64,000 nt of DNA from Adiantum capillus-veneris (Eukaryota > Streptophyta > Polypodiopsida > Polypodiales > Pteridaceae). How positions within the stretch are numbered: position 1 is the stretch's first letter; every line of letters begins with the position of its first letter. The DNA is taken from assembly GCA_014529385.2 (NCBI GenBank), contig CM043962.1, positions 50,482,598-50,546,597 of the forward strand. The letters run 5' to 3'. The translations under genes were made by a program, and so were the position numbers. The notes below the pieces were generated by a model. That model searched no databases. It saw only the letters and a list, made by a program, of their open reading frames with translations, and was not told where the DNA came from. Positions 12,849-24,318 of the stretch are shown piece by piece.

Positions 12849-12951
12849 ATGTCATTTGTGTAGCAGTTCCGTTGATTTGTTATCTGTATTGATTAAGCAT
12901 TTCTTACGTAAACTAAAGTATTTTGTGGGTGTTATTTATGTATGATTAGCC

Positions 12952-14048
12952 ATGGCCGATGAGGATGAGCCATACTCTCCTAGTTTTAGTTTTCCTGTCA
13001 CTCCGGTTGGCATGTCACCCAAACAGATGGACTCATTTGTGTCTCAGTTCACTAGAGCAGATCCCGATGGCACAACACCTTTGGGGTGCAGGTCCCTCTA
13101 GACCTACTACGGTCGACCCTACGCCCGGGACTAGTGTGGTCCCTACACCGAGCGGCCCCACACCTCATTCTAGTGTACCCTCTATGCCTAGGACTCGTGT
13201 GCCCCCTACACCAACGAGTGGTTCATCCTTGAGATGAGGTAGGTGTCATTCTGGAGGTGATGGTTGCTGTGGTAGCGGTTCTACCGATGCGTCCACACCA
13301 CCGAGAGAGCGTCCACCACACTCTTTATTAGATAGTTCACCGATGGGCACACCACATACACCTTGGGGATCACACGAGCATGATCCTAGCAAGGTGTACA
13401 AGAGCAAGGATGGGGCTGTTGTGGCAGATAGGGTCAAAAAGGCCATGAGACAGAGGATACGACAGCTCTATATGATTCAGTTTGGTCACTCTGTGATGGA
13501 GATTTGGGATAACCTTGAGAGAAAGAATTACATTGTCGAGGCCATTCAAAGAGAGTACAGGCCGGCAGAGAGGTATGATCAAGTCTTGAACAACTCGATT
13601 TTGAGTGTGGCAAAGTCCACAATGTCACACTGTCGGTCGGAGGCGAGAGACAGGTACAATGACGGCAGTCCCAAGCCGGCATGGTTGGACACAGAGGAGT
13701 GGACGGGGATTGCACAAGCAACACAAAACAATCCTGATAGATTTCAGCAACAGAGAGATGTAGCCAGAGCACATTTGGAGTCTGCTGAAGTGTCACATCT
13801 TGGGAGTGGAGGCTACAATACGCTTCGACGTGATTTTGTGAGCATTATACGTATGCTTTAAATTATTGATAATATATATGTTATTTGAAGATTTATCTAA
13901 TGATTAAATCATAATTTTGCAAGAAGTTGCCGTGAAGCGCCTTCCGACATGTCGAGAGGAGAAGTATGGGTACAAGCATGGACTTGCGGCCCTTTTGATC
14001 CAGCTGCAGGAGGAGGGAGAGGACGTAGATTGGGAGGAATTACCATGA
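12952..14048 (+). pseudogene. TNPA-like second CACTA protein (Ptta/En/Spm type) of CACTA-3
   Basis: The start is the ATG at 12952 (MADEDEPYSPSF). A proline/threonine-rich N-terminal part with stops and a frameshift before 13343 is followed by a conserved block: RKNYIVEAIQREYRP, AWLDTEEW, then HLGSGGYNTLRRDF at about 13795-13838. A GT-AG intron (about 13839-13921) separates the last exon, which reads LPTCREEKYGYKHGLA and ends EDVDWEELP at 14048. The same exon order, intron position and closing DWE motif occur in CACTA-2 (54112-52973). TNPA-type proteins bind subterminal repeats and assist transposition. In this copy the N-terminal part is broken. Confidence 0.7.
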
Positions 14049-14089
14049 GGGTATTCTCACTCAGTGATTTTTTGCACATGTACAGTTTT

Positions 14090-14440
14090 GTAGTGCTTAT
14101 GTTTATGGTTTATGGTTATGTTTATGGTATGGCACATATGTTATGGTTAAGGGTTGACAATAAACTTAAGATTATGGTTTTGTTATGATGGTATGACAAT
14201 CATCTGATGGTTATGGTTTTGGTTATGGTTATGGTTGTGCAATGATGGTTATGGTCATGCAATGATGGTATGGCAATAAGGTGATGGTTGTGGTTTTGCT
14301 ATGATGGTATAGCAATCATGTGATGGTTATGGTTATGGTTGTGCAATGATGGTATGGTTGTTATGGTTATGGTATGACAAGCAAGTTATGGTAATGGTTA
14401 TGGTATGGTAAACAGGTTATGCTTATGGTTTTACAGTTTT
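14090..14440 (+). repeat. TTATGG minisatellite downstream of the TNPA-like gene
   Basis: Degenerate hexamer array (GGTTATGG, ATGGTATG variants). CACTA-2 has the same hexamer, reading CCATAA on the plus strand, at the equivalent place (52660-52800). Confidence 0.8.
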
Positions 14441-16817
14441 CGACTCATGTTTTGATTATGTTAAAGGTTATGTTATTCTTACAATTTTTCTAATTGCCAT
14501 ACACTCGCTCTTTAGCGTCAGCTTGTAGGTGGAGTGCGGTTGCTTGTGTACTCTTCCTTTGGGCAGAGAGGGCTGTTTTCTTTTGCTATAGTACATGCAG
14601 CATTAGTTCCCAGCCCTCTCTGTCCAAATAAAAAATGCAGGTTTGGTCATTGATACAGGCAACAGTATGAGCATCGGTACAAGCAATGGTATGAGCATTG
14701 GAATATACTATACAAATACCGGTGTTTATTAAGTTGTTTATTCCGGCGCGTATTTGAAATTTTATTCCGACGTAAGCTATACTGATGGTCATACCGACGC
14801 TACGATACCGGCGTCTCTTTCGAGGCGTATTTCAGCGCTTTTAGTTTAAAAAAGTAACTTTATTTTGTCAGTACCTGCACCAATTTCTGCGCAACGTCTT
14901 GCAGTGGTATGACTATCACTCACTTTCCCTTCCCTTGATTTACATTGTAGTTCATTCAGCTGGTGAGTATGTGTAGATGTTCGGACAAGAAAGTTAGGGA
15001 TGCTATTTTCAAACTAGGAGAGCTAGTAAGGTACACCACAAGACTCCACTCAACTACACCTTTTTAATGTACACAATAATTTCAGTTATCACTTAGTGTA
15101 TCCTTGTGTTTTTTCTTGTAGATTTGTGAGCTCCAAAGAAATCGAAATAGATGCTATCCTTGCTGCTCAAACACTTGCAACAGAAAGCGTGTGTGCCATT
15201 GAACATGCATTTCCTCGATCGGTCCTTCTTAGTCAAATTCACCTCTTGGTTCACGTGGTGGAGGAGATCGCTATATGTGGAGTAGTGCATGCACAATGGA
15301 TGTTCTTCTTAGAGAGGTTTTTAAAGACTCTCAAAGATTTTGTGCGGCTAAGTCTCAACCAAAGGCATGTATGGCCGAAGGGTGGATCGTTCAAGAGGCA
15401 TTTGTTTAAATATCAAATTATTTGGCACAAGCTGATCCTTCAATCCCTCACATGTAGTCAGACGAGGAAGATGTAAGGATGACTTCACACTTGCCAAATG
15501 GAAAGGGGAAACTACCTAACATGGATATGAATCTATCTCGAGTGGTCAATAACTTTTGTATTTTCGATGCAAAGATTATGACCAAGTGGGTGTGCTTGTG
15601 GATAGTGGCAAAGGCAAGGCGTTTGCAAGAGAGGGAAGCATGGAAACAAGCACATGGAGGAAGGAGGGCACCCTCAGTGCCTAGACACTTTGCATGTTTC
15701 CCATATCTCATTAGTGCAGAGTGGATTTATGAGAGAATGACCGAGGCAAAAGCGCGCGGAGAAGACATCACCAACAAAGAATGAGAGTATGCACGAGGCT
15801 GCATACCAAAGGTAGAGTACTCATACCTAAACCATATTGTAAATTTTTTTATTGAAATTATCTTTAATATTTATTTGATAAATTAAGATATTTTTCTATT
15901 TTGTAGTGTCTTTCCTTTAACTCTATGTGGTCAAAGGGTCGTCACTTTTGTACGCGCCACATTGACGAGCGTAGAACCACCATGGATTGTGCCATCATGG
16001 GCAACTTTGACACAAACGGTGATGAATCCAAATACTGTGGAACTATTGAAAGGATGCTAAAGGTTAATTTTAGAACCTTTCATACCTTCATCTTCGAGTT
16101 CAAGTGGTTTGCAAATGTGTCTAGACGACATGATAATGGCCTCTAGAGTCTACATGGTGGACTCTAGTGTGCATCACATAGGGAGGTATGAAAATTTAAT
16201 TTTATCGTGCAATTGTGAGCAGATGAGTGACACGTACCTTTTTTATTCTTATTTTCTTGTAGCATTGTTTATACCAATGTTACTCACTTTGAGCTTCTAT
16301 TTATAGGTCATCTATATCCCAGCAATCTACGAACCAAAACTTTGGTTCGTAATTCCCGTGACATCTCGGGGGAGAACCATTTTTTCCACTAATGAAGTGG
16401 ACACTATCTTCGACCATCTTCCACCTCCGACTTTGGATGAGGTGGAAACAGAGGAGAGGGAGGTCGATGCATCAAGTCCGGCGGCAGCAAGTCTTAGCGA
16501 GGATGATTGTCATGATGATGAAGATGATGAGATGGGGGATGACAAACTCGAAGATGATGAAGGCAATGCATCCACAAACGACAATTCTGTTTCTCTCTTT
16601 ATTGATTTAGCATGGGCTTAGAATTGGATGATGCCTCATGTGAAGATCTTTTGGAAGATGATTCAAAAACATTTTGCAGTTATGAAATTTTTTGGTAGTG
16701 TAATCCATTCATCTCTCTCTCTCCCCTCTTTCTCTCTCCAGATTTTGGAATATACTCAATTATGTTAATCAATTGACAGTGATTATTTTAGTTGTCACCA
16801 AGTGTAATCTTATTATC

Positions 16818-16962
16818 CCCCCCCCCCCCCCTCTCTCTCTCTCTCTTCTCTCTCTCTTCTTTTTTAAATTTGAAAATTTTATACAATATTCTTTAATTTT
16901 TATTGTTGAGAGGAGGGAAACACCAAAAAAAAAAAATTGGGGGGGGGGGGGGGGGGGGGGGG
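16818..16962. repeat. Poly(C), CT and poly(G) tracts in the 3' part of CACTA-1
   Basis: A C run (about 16818-16830), a CT run, then an A run and a run of about 24 G (16939-16962). Complementary C and G runs about 120 bp apart could pair. Confidence 0.85.
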
Positions 16963-17215
16963 ATGTTTATTGAAAGCCAGAATTTGAAAGTTTATGCGCT
17001 AAATTTGGTTGTCAAAAATAAAAGCGATAATAAATGTGGTATTAACAGCGGTAATACATGCGGTAATAATAGAAAAAACTGTCGCAAAAATATTTTAAAC
17101 ACAAAAAAACCTCTCCGCCATCCTCTATCTTCTTTCTCTACCTTAATCTGCACCTTCTCTCTACAAAACGCGGTTAAACAGCGCGATAAACACTTGGAGA
17201 TTTTCATAGTGCAAT

Positions 17216-17520
17216 CCACAATTGTTGTAGCTCTTCCAATAGTGGACAAAGATATACATCCATATTCTTCACTTTATACCGCCCTGACACAATTAAGCTT
17301 AGAAACAGGTGCCCCTCCTTGGTAGTCAGCCATGGGGGAATGTTGTAGTTGACAATGAAAACTGGCCATACACTGTAAGATTTTGATCTCTAACCAAATG
17401 GATTTACGCCATCCATAGCCAGGCCAATGCGCAAATTTTGAGATTCCCTAGAAAAATAAGGCCATGTGTCGTTTATATGTTTCAAGGCTGTGCAATCTAC
17501 AGGATTCCATAGCACACGAT
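17216..17520 (-). pseudogene. TNP2 transposase fragment
   Basis: Read on the minus strand this gives a TNP2 core segment: NDTWPYF, then AMDGVNPFG, VNYNIPPWL, GHLFLSLIVSG and LLEELQQLW, in the same order as CACTA-2 at about 56730-56490. There is one in-frame stop after NPFG. No termini or other exons of the parent element are visible, so it is a relic of a further CACTA copy in opposite orientation to CACTA-1. Confidence 0.75.
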
Positions 17521-17560
17521 CCAAAGATCTATTCTACACACCCACGTCTACATGACAATG

Positions 17561-18199
17561 CATGTAGTGGATTTTACCCCTTTGCCTCTTCTTTAGTTGT
17601 AGCAATTCATAGCAGCCTAACATCTCTTCACATAAAAAGCATCAATCTTTGAGTCATTAATCACCTTGTAGAATATGAAAAATTAACTAAAGAAAGCATA
17701 AGTTCAATTAGTGTCATTGGTCCAATGGGAGGCCTAAGGTACACAATTGTACATAGCAATATCTATAGGTAGCAAAGATAAAATTTACCCAAAAAATCTA
17801 TCAAAATATGGCATTGTTGCCTGCCCTTTTTTTGAGCTAATTGAACATGGTTATTGGGTGAGTTATTAAGGTGTCAGATTTTGATGGGAATATACATATT
17901 GTTGTGTACCTAGTGCTTGCTCTTTGGGCAAAGCATTGAGCTTAGCTGGAACTCCCCCTTCATTGACATGCCCTAAAAGCTCTACTATATAGTAGAAGCA
18001 TAGATAAGAGCTAAAACAAGGAAAAACACCGAGCCTAACATCTCTTCACATTAGCTTAACATCTCTTCACAGCATCTCCTTGTTCGAGGATTTATTGTGC
18101 ACATTACGTGTCTGCCTCCAATCTGAGTATCATGCCGTTGAAAGCTTTCCAACTTAATGCTGCATCCGTGGAGAGGTTGAGAGGGATCAACATTGGCCT
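17561..18199. other. No recognisable feature
   Basis: Unique-looking AT-rich sequence with a short local repeat (TAACATCTCTTCACA at about 17618, 18038 and 18058). No coding potential recognised. Confidence 0.5.
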
Positions 18200-18650
18200 A
18201 ACTCTAAATTTAAATCGTAATCTTGAAGGTAAACTTTAATATAATAACTAAATCCAAAATCTATTCTTAAATCTAACCTAACCTTAAATATAACATAGAT
18301 CTAAATCTATCATAAACCTAAATGTAATCTAATCTTAAGTATAACCTAATTTTAAATCTTAACCTGATCCTAAATTTAACATAACCCTAAATTTAAATCT
18401 AACATAAACCTAAATTTAAGCTAACCTTAAATCTAACCTAAACCTAAATGTTATCTAACCTGATCTTAAATCTAACCTAAATCTAACTTAAATGTAATCT
18501 AACCTAATCTTAAGTTTAACTTAAATCTTAACCTAATCTGAAATCTAACATAAATCTAAATGTAATGTAACTGAATCTTAAATCTAACTTAAATGTAATC
18601 TAACCTAATCTTAAATGTAACTTAAATGTAATCTTAAATCTAACGTAACC
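18200..18650. repeat. TAAATCTAACCTAA degenerate minisatellite
   Basis: About 450 bp of diverged units such as TAAATCTAACCTAA and TAAATGTAATCT. Its reverse complement resembles the TTAGGTT-type arrays at 10399-12338. Confidence 0.8.
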
Positions 18651-20379
18651 ATTAGTCCTGTAATGAGCCGCTTTTCTGGCTTCAACCATAAAAATGGCTC
18701 TAAAAATGACCCTTTGTTTTTTGCAAAAATCTTTTGATATATGAAGCAAAGTGCTATAAGAGTTTATCTACGTGTAGGCTACTTCCATGTGAACACCATA
18801 CTAAGATTTCAAGCACAATTCACTTTTGCATCAAAAGATAATAAGATTTTAATATAGTGGATTTGTGCTTCAAATCCCACCAAAGAGATAAACGTTCATA
18901 AGAGCTTGTGGGATCCATTCAACAAAAACTACCTACCTTATACTAAAAGACTACCAATGTATTGTATCTACAAAAAGATAAGAAATTTATTTTCCTAATT
19001 GAATGCTACTACGTTCCTACTGGGTCTACTTCCACAAACACATTAATTTGTTAGGGAGATTCCGAACGAATCTGGAACTTGAAGCAAAAGTCTTTCCAGA
19101 ACTCGCTATCAGTGCCCCATGCAAGCCGCGTTCACACACCCTGCTTGCTCCTTGTGCCTACTTCTTCCCCTTGTCTGCTCTGATGACCACCTCACACCTC
19201 CTCTCTATCTCTGTCTAGCAAGTCTGTCAACGACGGCACTATTCACTTTCCTTCTCCTTCTGCCCCTCTTTTCTTTTCTTTTCTTTCCCATGGGCTATGT
19301 ATCAAAGTCAATGCATTTTTATCCTTTTTAATTCCACTGGCTGAAAGCATTTATTTCAAAGTCTTGTTTTCCTCTGGCCTTTCCTTATTAGGAGCGTTGT
19401 TTTGTACAAAGGCGAAGCCCCTAGCCCTTATGTGAAGATAAACACAATTGTCTCCTTACAATACATAACCGACTTTAGAAATGAAGAAATGCATGTGTTT
19501 TGGAGGGTATGAGTGTCTTTGAGGTTACACTAGTATAGTAAAAATTTGAAAAAAAGTATGGTTTTTGGGAAGGTGTGGTTGTTTGTGGGTGGTTAGTGCA
19601 AAGCATATAAGTCTGCAATGGAATACCACCAAAAGTCTGTAACGGAATACCATATCACATGGGAATGTGATATGGGCTACTACCAAAAGTTAATATTTAT
19701 ATTTATGCTTTTTATGTAGCTATAATTCTATGGTACAGAATTTATTTATGCTTTTTATGGTATAATTATATGTGCATGTCTCAGTCTTATATTTATTCTT
19801 ATTATGTAGTTATGGAGAAATGGCAGAAACTATTTATTTAAATGAACTTGTAGTGAGATGCCTTTATAGAGAAATATTTAAATGAACTTGTAGTATGATG
19901 GAAGACAAAGGTTTTTTACATCACACTTTGGAAGTGTCAACGTGATAGGTTGCTAGAGAAAGCTATGTTTTTTCTTCAACTTTGAAAAGCATCTATACGA
20001 AGAATAAAAGGTGGAGGTTTTCCGGTCCTCCTCCTGTGGCACATGTCATGTTCTCCTCCATGCGACAAGAGCAAGAAGAATCCGGCAACCCGACTATTTG
20101 TGTGTGTGTGTGTGTGTGAGTGTGTGTGTGTGTGTGAGAGAGAAAAATTTGCACTAGCTTTCCTTGCTTGCAGGACGATAAGACATGCATGGCCAAGAGA
20201 GACCAGTTTTGTGTGTGCGCGTGTGCTTCTCAAGTTTTATTACTGTCGAAGCATTGTCGTTAGCGACACCTCTACCAACAGAGAAGGCATGGTCCTTAAT
20301 AACATCATTTCTGGCACTGAATGCATTCAAGAAGGCGACAATGGCAGCACCATCCTTGCGCTCCTGGCCATCATCTGCC
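18651..20379. other. No gene recognised; (GT)n tract near 20100
   Basis: AT-rich DNA without a supported gene. A (GT)n tract spans 20099-20138. The 119-codon frame at 20043-20402 runs through that repeat and into the LTR of element A, so it is not a gene. Confidence 0.5.
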
Positions 20380-20566
20380 TGTTAAGGCGGTTACGCCGCT
20401 AGCGGAAGCTAAATAGCGAGAACTCAACCAACAACAGAATTTGTCAGACGAGGACGGAGCTTGACCCGCAGGCGCATGAAAACAACTAGGTGCGTGTCAA
20501 ATCACCTACTCGACCTTCTAATGACAATCACTACTAAGGAAATCAAATCTAAGTTCTAAAATATGC
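20380..20566 (-). repeat. Element A left (3') LTR, first part
   Basis: Matches 43305-43488 with a few substitutions. It is interrupted after CTAAAATATGC by element B. Confidence 0.9.
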
Positions 20567-21501
20567 TGTCAGGAGTTTTTTCGAGCAAGGAATTGCGCAT
20601 ATGTACATACACATGCATGGTGCATCAAATAAAGGACTGCCCATTTTCCTTAGCCAGGTGGTTATGTGGGGCCCACATGTGTACAGGTAGGACAGTGTGT
20701 ACATAGTGCATCGATTTTCACTATCACCAGTACCAGTATGTTTTTTCTACAATAATGAGGAGCTTATAGCGCGTAAAACTTCTCGAGGAAGCTATCCGTG
20801 GGCCGACGACGTGAGGTCAGCAAGTGCGTCAGATGGCATCTAGTGGCGTTAGGAGGGCGAACGAGGTCAATACTTGCACGCGGAGAAGTACGGACACAAC
20901 GTGGGTGTTTGCTTGTGCGATTATGCAGAAAGGTCATCATGAGGAACTTTTTTTGGGGCCACTTCACGTGGTGGCGAGATGCATTATTGAAAAAAAGTTG
21001 AGTGCTAGGTGTGTGAATGATGCAAAAAGATGACAACTATGCACTGCGAGGTCAGTTTTTGGCCTATTCGGGGTCCGTTTGAGGTCATCTAAAAGGCCAA
21101 GGGTGCCCAACTAATAAAGCTAAGTGTGGGAACTGAAAAAACAGAGAGAAGACCAGAAAAAACGTGGAGAAGAGAGGAGGAACAGCCGCAGGTGTGTTTT
21201 TTGGGTTTTTGGAGCCTGTTTTGGCCGTAAACTGCTCATCCGAGGTCGGATTTGAGCACTTTGACATTGTAGACTAGGGTTTTGGGCCGTTCCGGACGCG
21301 ATGGCGCTGTCCATTTTGCCAAATTCCTCACTCTTTTTCTGCTGTTTTTTTGTGTAATCTTCTCCGGTGAGTGAAGCTTCTTCTCCAATTTGTGATTGTA
21401 TCTGGTATATTTTACCCATGTTGTGTGAGCTATTTGCCCCTTGGTGTTGGCCCAAGCTCATTTGTATCTAATTATCAGAAGTTCTCCTCTTTTGAGCTGA
21501 G

Positions 21502-21532
<31 letters not shown>

Positions 21533-21708
21533 CTGTGTGGAGTGGGAAAGTGGATAGTCTCTCTCCTCTCGCTCCATCGGTGTGTTCCCTGTCTCGGCCA
21601 GGTGGATTGTGTAAGCCGAGTGGTGCCCCATAGTGTGTGTGTGTATCTTTCCAAGAGTGTGTGTCGGGTCGTTATAGAGGCGCTGTGTGTGTTTTCATCC
21701 CGCTCACA
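20567..21708 (+). repeat. Element B 5' LTR
   Basis: 1142 bp, TG...CA ends. Contains a (GT)n tract of about 25 bp at 21507-21532 that is about twice as long in the other LTR. Confidence 0.9.
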
Positions 21709-22775
21709 TTCTTTTGGCGCCCCCACGGAGGATCTTCTTCGAGTACCTTCTGCTTCGAGCTTCAAGCTTCGGGATTACAGGTTACAGGTTGCAGATTACA
21801 GGTTACAGGTTACAGGGACAGGTACAGGTACAGGTACAGGTGATTCACACAGGTACAGGTCGCTGGAGTACAGTGATATACTAGCAGTGATGTCACCTGC
21901 AGTTGTTGTGGGAATGCATCACTTGGCGCCTATTTGAGCGCATTGTCTACTCGATTGTACGTTACTTGTGGAAACTGCCATTGTACGCATTTGTGGAGCC
22001 ATACTTGGTTGTATTTGGCAGTCCCAGCCATTTCTGAGACTTGGTCTGGAAGATAGTCATTTCTGAGGCTTGACTATATGTGCTTTGCATTAGCCTTCAT
22101 GTGAGGGTCGATAGCGTGAGGTTTTTATTGAGCTGGGGGATTCTCAAATGTGGAGATCCTTTCGGTGATACAGGTAGCTGGAGCACCCTTTTTGTGACCT
22201 CGCCATAGGCTATGTACTAGTGAGTCCTACTTGATGCTCGGGTTCTATTGTTGACAGTTTATGCATACATAGACAGTCTATATTTTGGGTTCCTACTGCT
22301 CTACTTCTGGGGAAACTCTGTCGAAATTTTCCCAAGTTATGATGGCTCGTTTTTTGGTATTTTGAGCCATTTATGCTGTTATGCTGCTGAAATTTTGGCA
22401 AAATCAGAGGTTGAGTCAGGTGTGCCTTCTTGGGAGCTTCATGGTTGGCTTTAATGGATGATGAAAATGGCCCTCAGTTCACTCCTTTTCATTTAACTCA
22501 AAGAATTCAGATTAATGTTCATGTGTCCAAGAAGATCTTTTTCCAGCGGCGCATAGTCTTTATGTTTGGGCCAAGAAGATTGAGAGAGATCCTGGAATGT
22601 CCTTTGCCTGTTGTCATTCCGATGATTAACTATGAGAACTCATTTGATGTGCATGTGTATGTCCTTATCTAAAGTTGAGCTCCATTGAAGTTTCTGGTAA
22701 TTGAGTCAGTCAAAAGTTTTGGGTTCTTGTACGTGTGTTCGAAGGGGTTCTCAAAGCATCGTAACTTGGGTAGCC
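21709..22775 (+). other. Element B leader with ACAGGT minisatellite
   Basis: Begins with the primer-binding-like site. At 21775-21865 a run of GGTTACA/ACAGGT units forms a short minisatellite. A frame at 22430-22672 has no recognisable domain. Confidence 0.7.
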
Positions 22776-24265
22776 ATGGATTTCTCTTATCCGGAATTTC
22801 ATGGAAGAAGTGGTGAAGATGCGGAAGACTTTCTGGAGCAAGTCGAGGTGGCATGCATAAGCAACAAAATGTGTGATGAGGACAAGATTTTGAGGCTATT
22901 TGGATTGCTTTTGAAAGACGAGGCCCGTGTTTGGTTCATGGATTTGGAAGCTAAAGAAGCAGTGGCTTCTTCTTATGGTTTGAGTCTTGACAAGTTTATA
23001 GAAGCTTTTTTAGAGCGTTTCCAGGTTTTTGAAGATGTAAATGCAATATGGAATGAGCTCAATGCTCTTAAGCAAGGTTCTTGTCAAGGTGTTGATGCCT
23101 ATGTACAAGTTTTTATAGATTTATGGACTTGTTGGTGTGTTTCTCTTAAGGATGAGACCCCCCCTTATTCATTGAAGAAAAGTTTTTTGTTGATGGTTTG
23201 TCACCTTGGTTGCGGTTCAAGGTTGAGTTGAAGAGGCCCGAGTCTTTTGAAGATGCGGTATGCATTGCAAAGCACAAGGAATGGAAGTTTAAGCGTCTTG
23301 AGGAACATGGTATCAGTACAGGTATGCATGTGCAAGATAGATTTGACATGGAAGATGAAGTTAAGCCTAAGCAGGTGAAAAGTAGCCTATCCTATGATGT
23401 TTCTTGTTTCTTCCCAAGGTCTATTGTGAAGCGTAAAGAGGTCTTGCAGGTTGACAAGTTTTTGGAAGAGCCTAAAGAGGTGAGTAATGCTTTGGATACA
23501 GGATTGAAAAGTCTTGAAGAGGATGCATTGGATACTTGTGTACCTTGTGATTCTGGGTGTGAGTGTGAGGTTGAGGTTATTGATGATGAGCATGTATCTT
23601 TGGATACTAGTTCCTTGGAAATTAGGGAAGAGGGCAAGGTTGAGAGCCATTTTGTGGATTTGTTGGATGTGGAGCCTGTGTTGAAGCCATATTTTGATGT
23701 ATGTGCAGTGATTGAACCGATTTGTGAGCATGATTGTGGTTTAGAGCAGGGATCTGTTTTCTTGGAAACTGATGAACCCATGCTAGAAGCTATGGATAGT
23801 GGTGCTAGCCATGATTATGATGTGGATAAAGTTATGTGTGATGATGAGTATGCTTATGATGATGAGAAGGGGTTTGGCATATATGAGTCCAATCTCAACT
23901 ATGTGGATGCCTATGCTAGGGATATGTGTGCTGCGGGGATACTTTTGTGCTTTGGATATCAACAACTTTACCTTCACACAATGCTTTTAGCTACTTGGGT
24001 GCATGATTTGCAGGTTGTTGCTATGGCTGGTGAAGCCAAGATGCCAGGTGATGAGTCACTTGAGTTGTCTCTATCGGTTGGGTTGAATGTGGCATGCAAT
24101 ATTTTTGCTTTTGGAACTCCAGACAGAGCGGATGTGTTAGTTGGATATGCCTATGGTGCATTTTGGTTGATTGTTGACAAATGTAGGTGTGGTGTTATGA
24201 TGCTTCTTGTGAATCATGCGATATGCCTTTGGCCTTTTGATCCAGGTGGAATGAGCATCCACTAG
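22776..24265 (+). pseudogene. Element B gag-like protein
   Basis: I choose the ATG at 22776 (MDFSYPEFHGRSG), because homology to plant gag proteins starts there. Seen: the retrotransposon gag pattern, with FLEQVEVACISN, LLLKDEARVWF and FIEAFLERF, then VDGLSPWLRFKVELKRP. A frameshift at about 23175 moves the reading into the frame that runs to 24265. The C-terminal 250 residues are acidic with no zinc knuckle and no enzyme domain. Such proteins form the particle that packages the RNA, while enzymes must come from another element. A DSGAS string near 23793 lacks retropepsin context. Confidence 0.7.
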
Positions 24266-24318
24266 TGCTGCTGCTGCTGAGCATGAATGCTCTAGCAGGC
24301 TAGGGGGTGGGCAAATTA

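Larger units (their letters stand above)
9661..14868 (+). mobile_element. CACTA-3, truncated CACTA element nested in a CACTA-1 intron
   Basis: It starts with CACTACAAGAGGT at 9661. Subterminal repeats (TTCCGACG, TACCGGCG, ACCGATG types) lie at 9690-9890 and again at 14700-14845. Internal content: TTAGG-like arrays, a hairpin satellite, the C-terminal part of a TNP2 gene, a TNPA-like gene and a TTATGG array. The right end is degenerate: TTTTGTCA near 14868, followed by GTA, which equals the GTA before the left end and would be the 3-bp target duplication. The same TIR sequence ends another element at 50833. The right boundary is tentative. Confidence 0.6.
7463..16621 (+). pseudogene. TNP2-type CACTA transposase of CACTA-1 (split by a nested element)
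   Basis: Cut-and-paste transposase. In order: a transposase-associated N-terminal domain (CPCAKW, about 7550); a zinc-binding region (CINNC, SCPVCGEARY, about 8270-8345); the TNP2 core (NYNIPPW near 8635, FMWTMHDYPG near 8840, HLLDPMHIFKNV near 9280, LKSHDWHKM near 9590); then, after the nested insertion, an exon at 14951-15030 matching the TNP2 stretch ending ELVR and an exon from 15122 (IHLLVHVVEE, WMFFLERF). A DUF4216-like tail lies at about 15925-16360, followed by an acidic C-terminus. Introns supported by alignment to CACTA-2: 8881-8974, 9620-14950 and 15031-15121. Stops (for example at about 9030) and frameshifts inactivate it. Confidence 0.8.
7090..17090 (+). mobile_element. CACTA-1, degraded En/Spm-type DNA transposon
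   Basis: The core is a TNP2-type transposase spread over 7463-16621. Inverted subterminal repeats containing ATTACCRCG appear at about 7105-7140 (plus orientation) and as their complement at about 17037-17085, which sets approximate limits. I could not find CACTA termini, so the boundaries are estimates. A second CACTA element sits in one of its introns. No TNPA-like second gene is visible outside the nested element. Confidence 0.6.

Noticed and set aside
20043-20402. Possible host gene before element A
   Set aside because: The frame runs through a GT tract and ends inside the LTR.
23793-23810. DSGAS motif in element B as a retropepsin
   Set aside because: The flanking sequence is acidic and lacks the hydrophobic strands and the second motif of a retropepsin.
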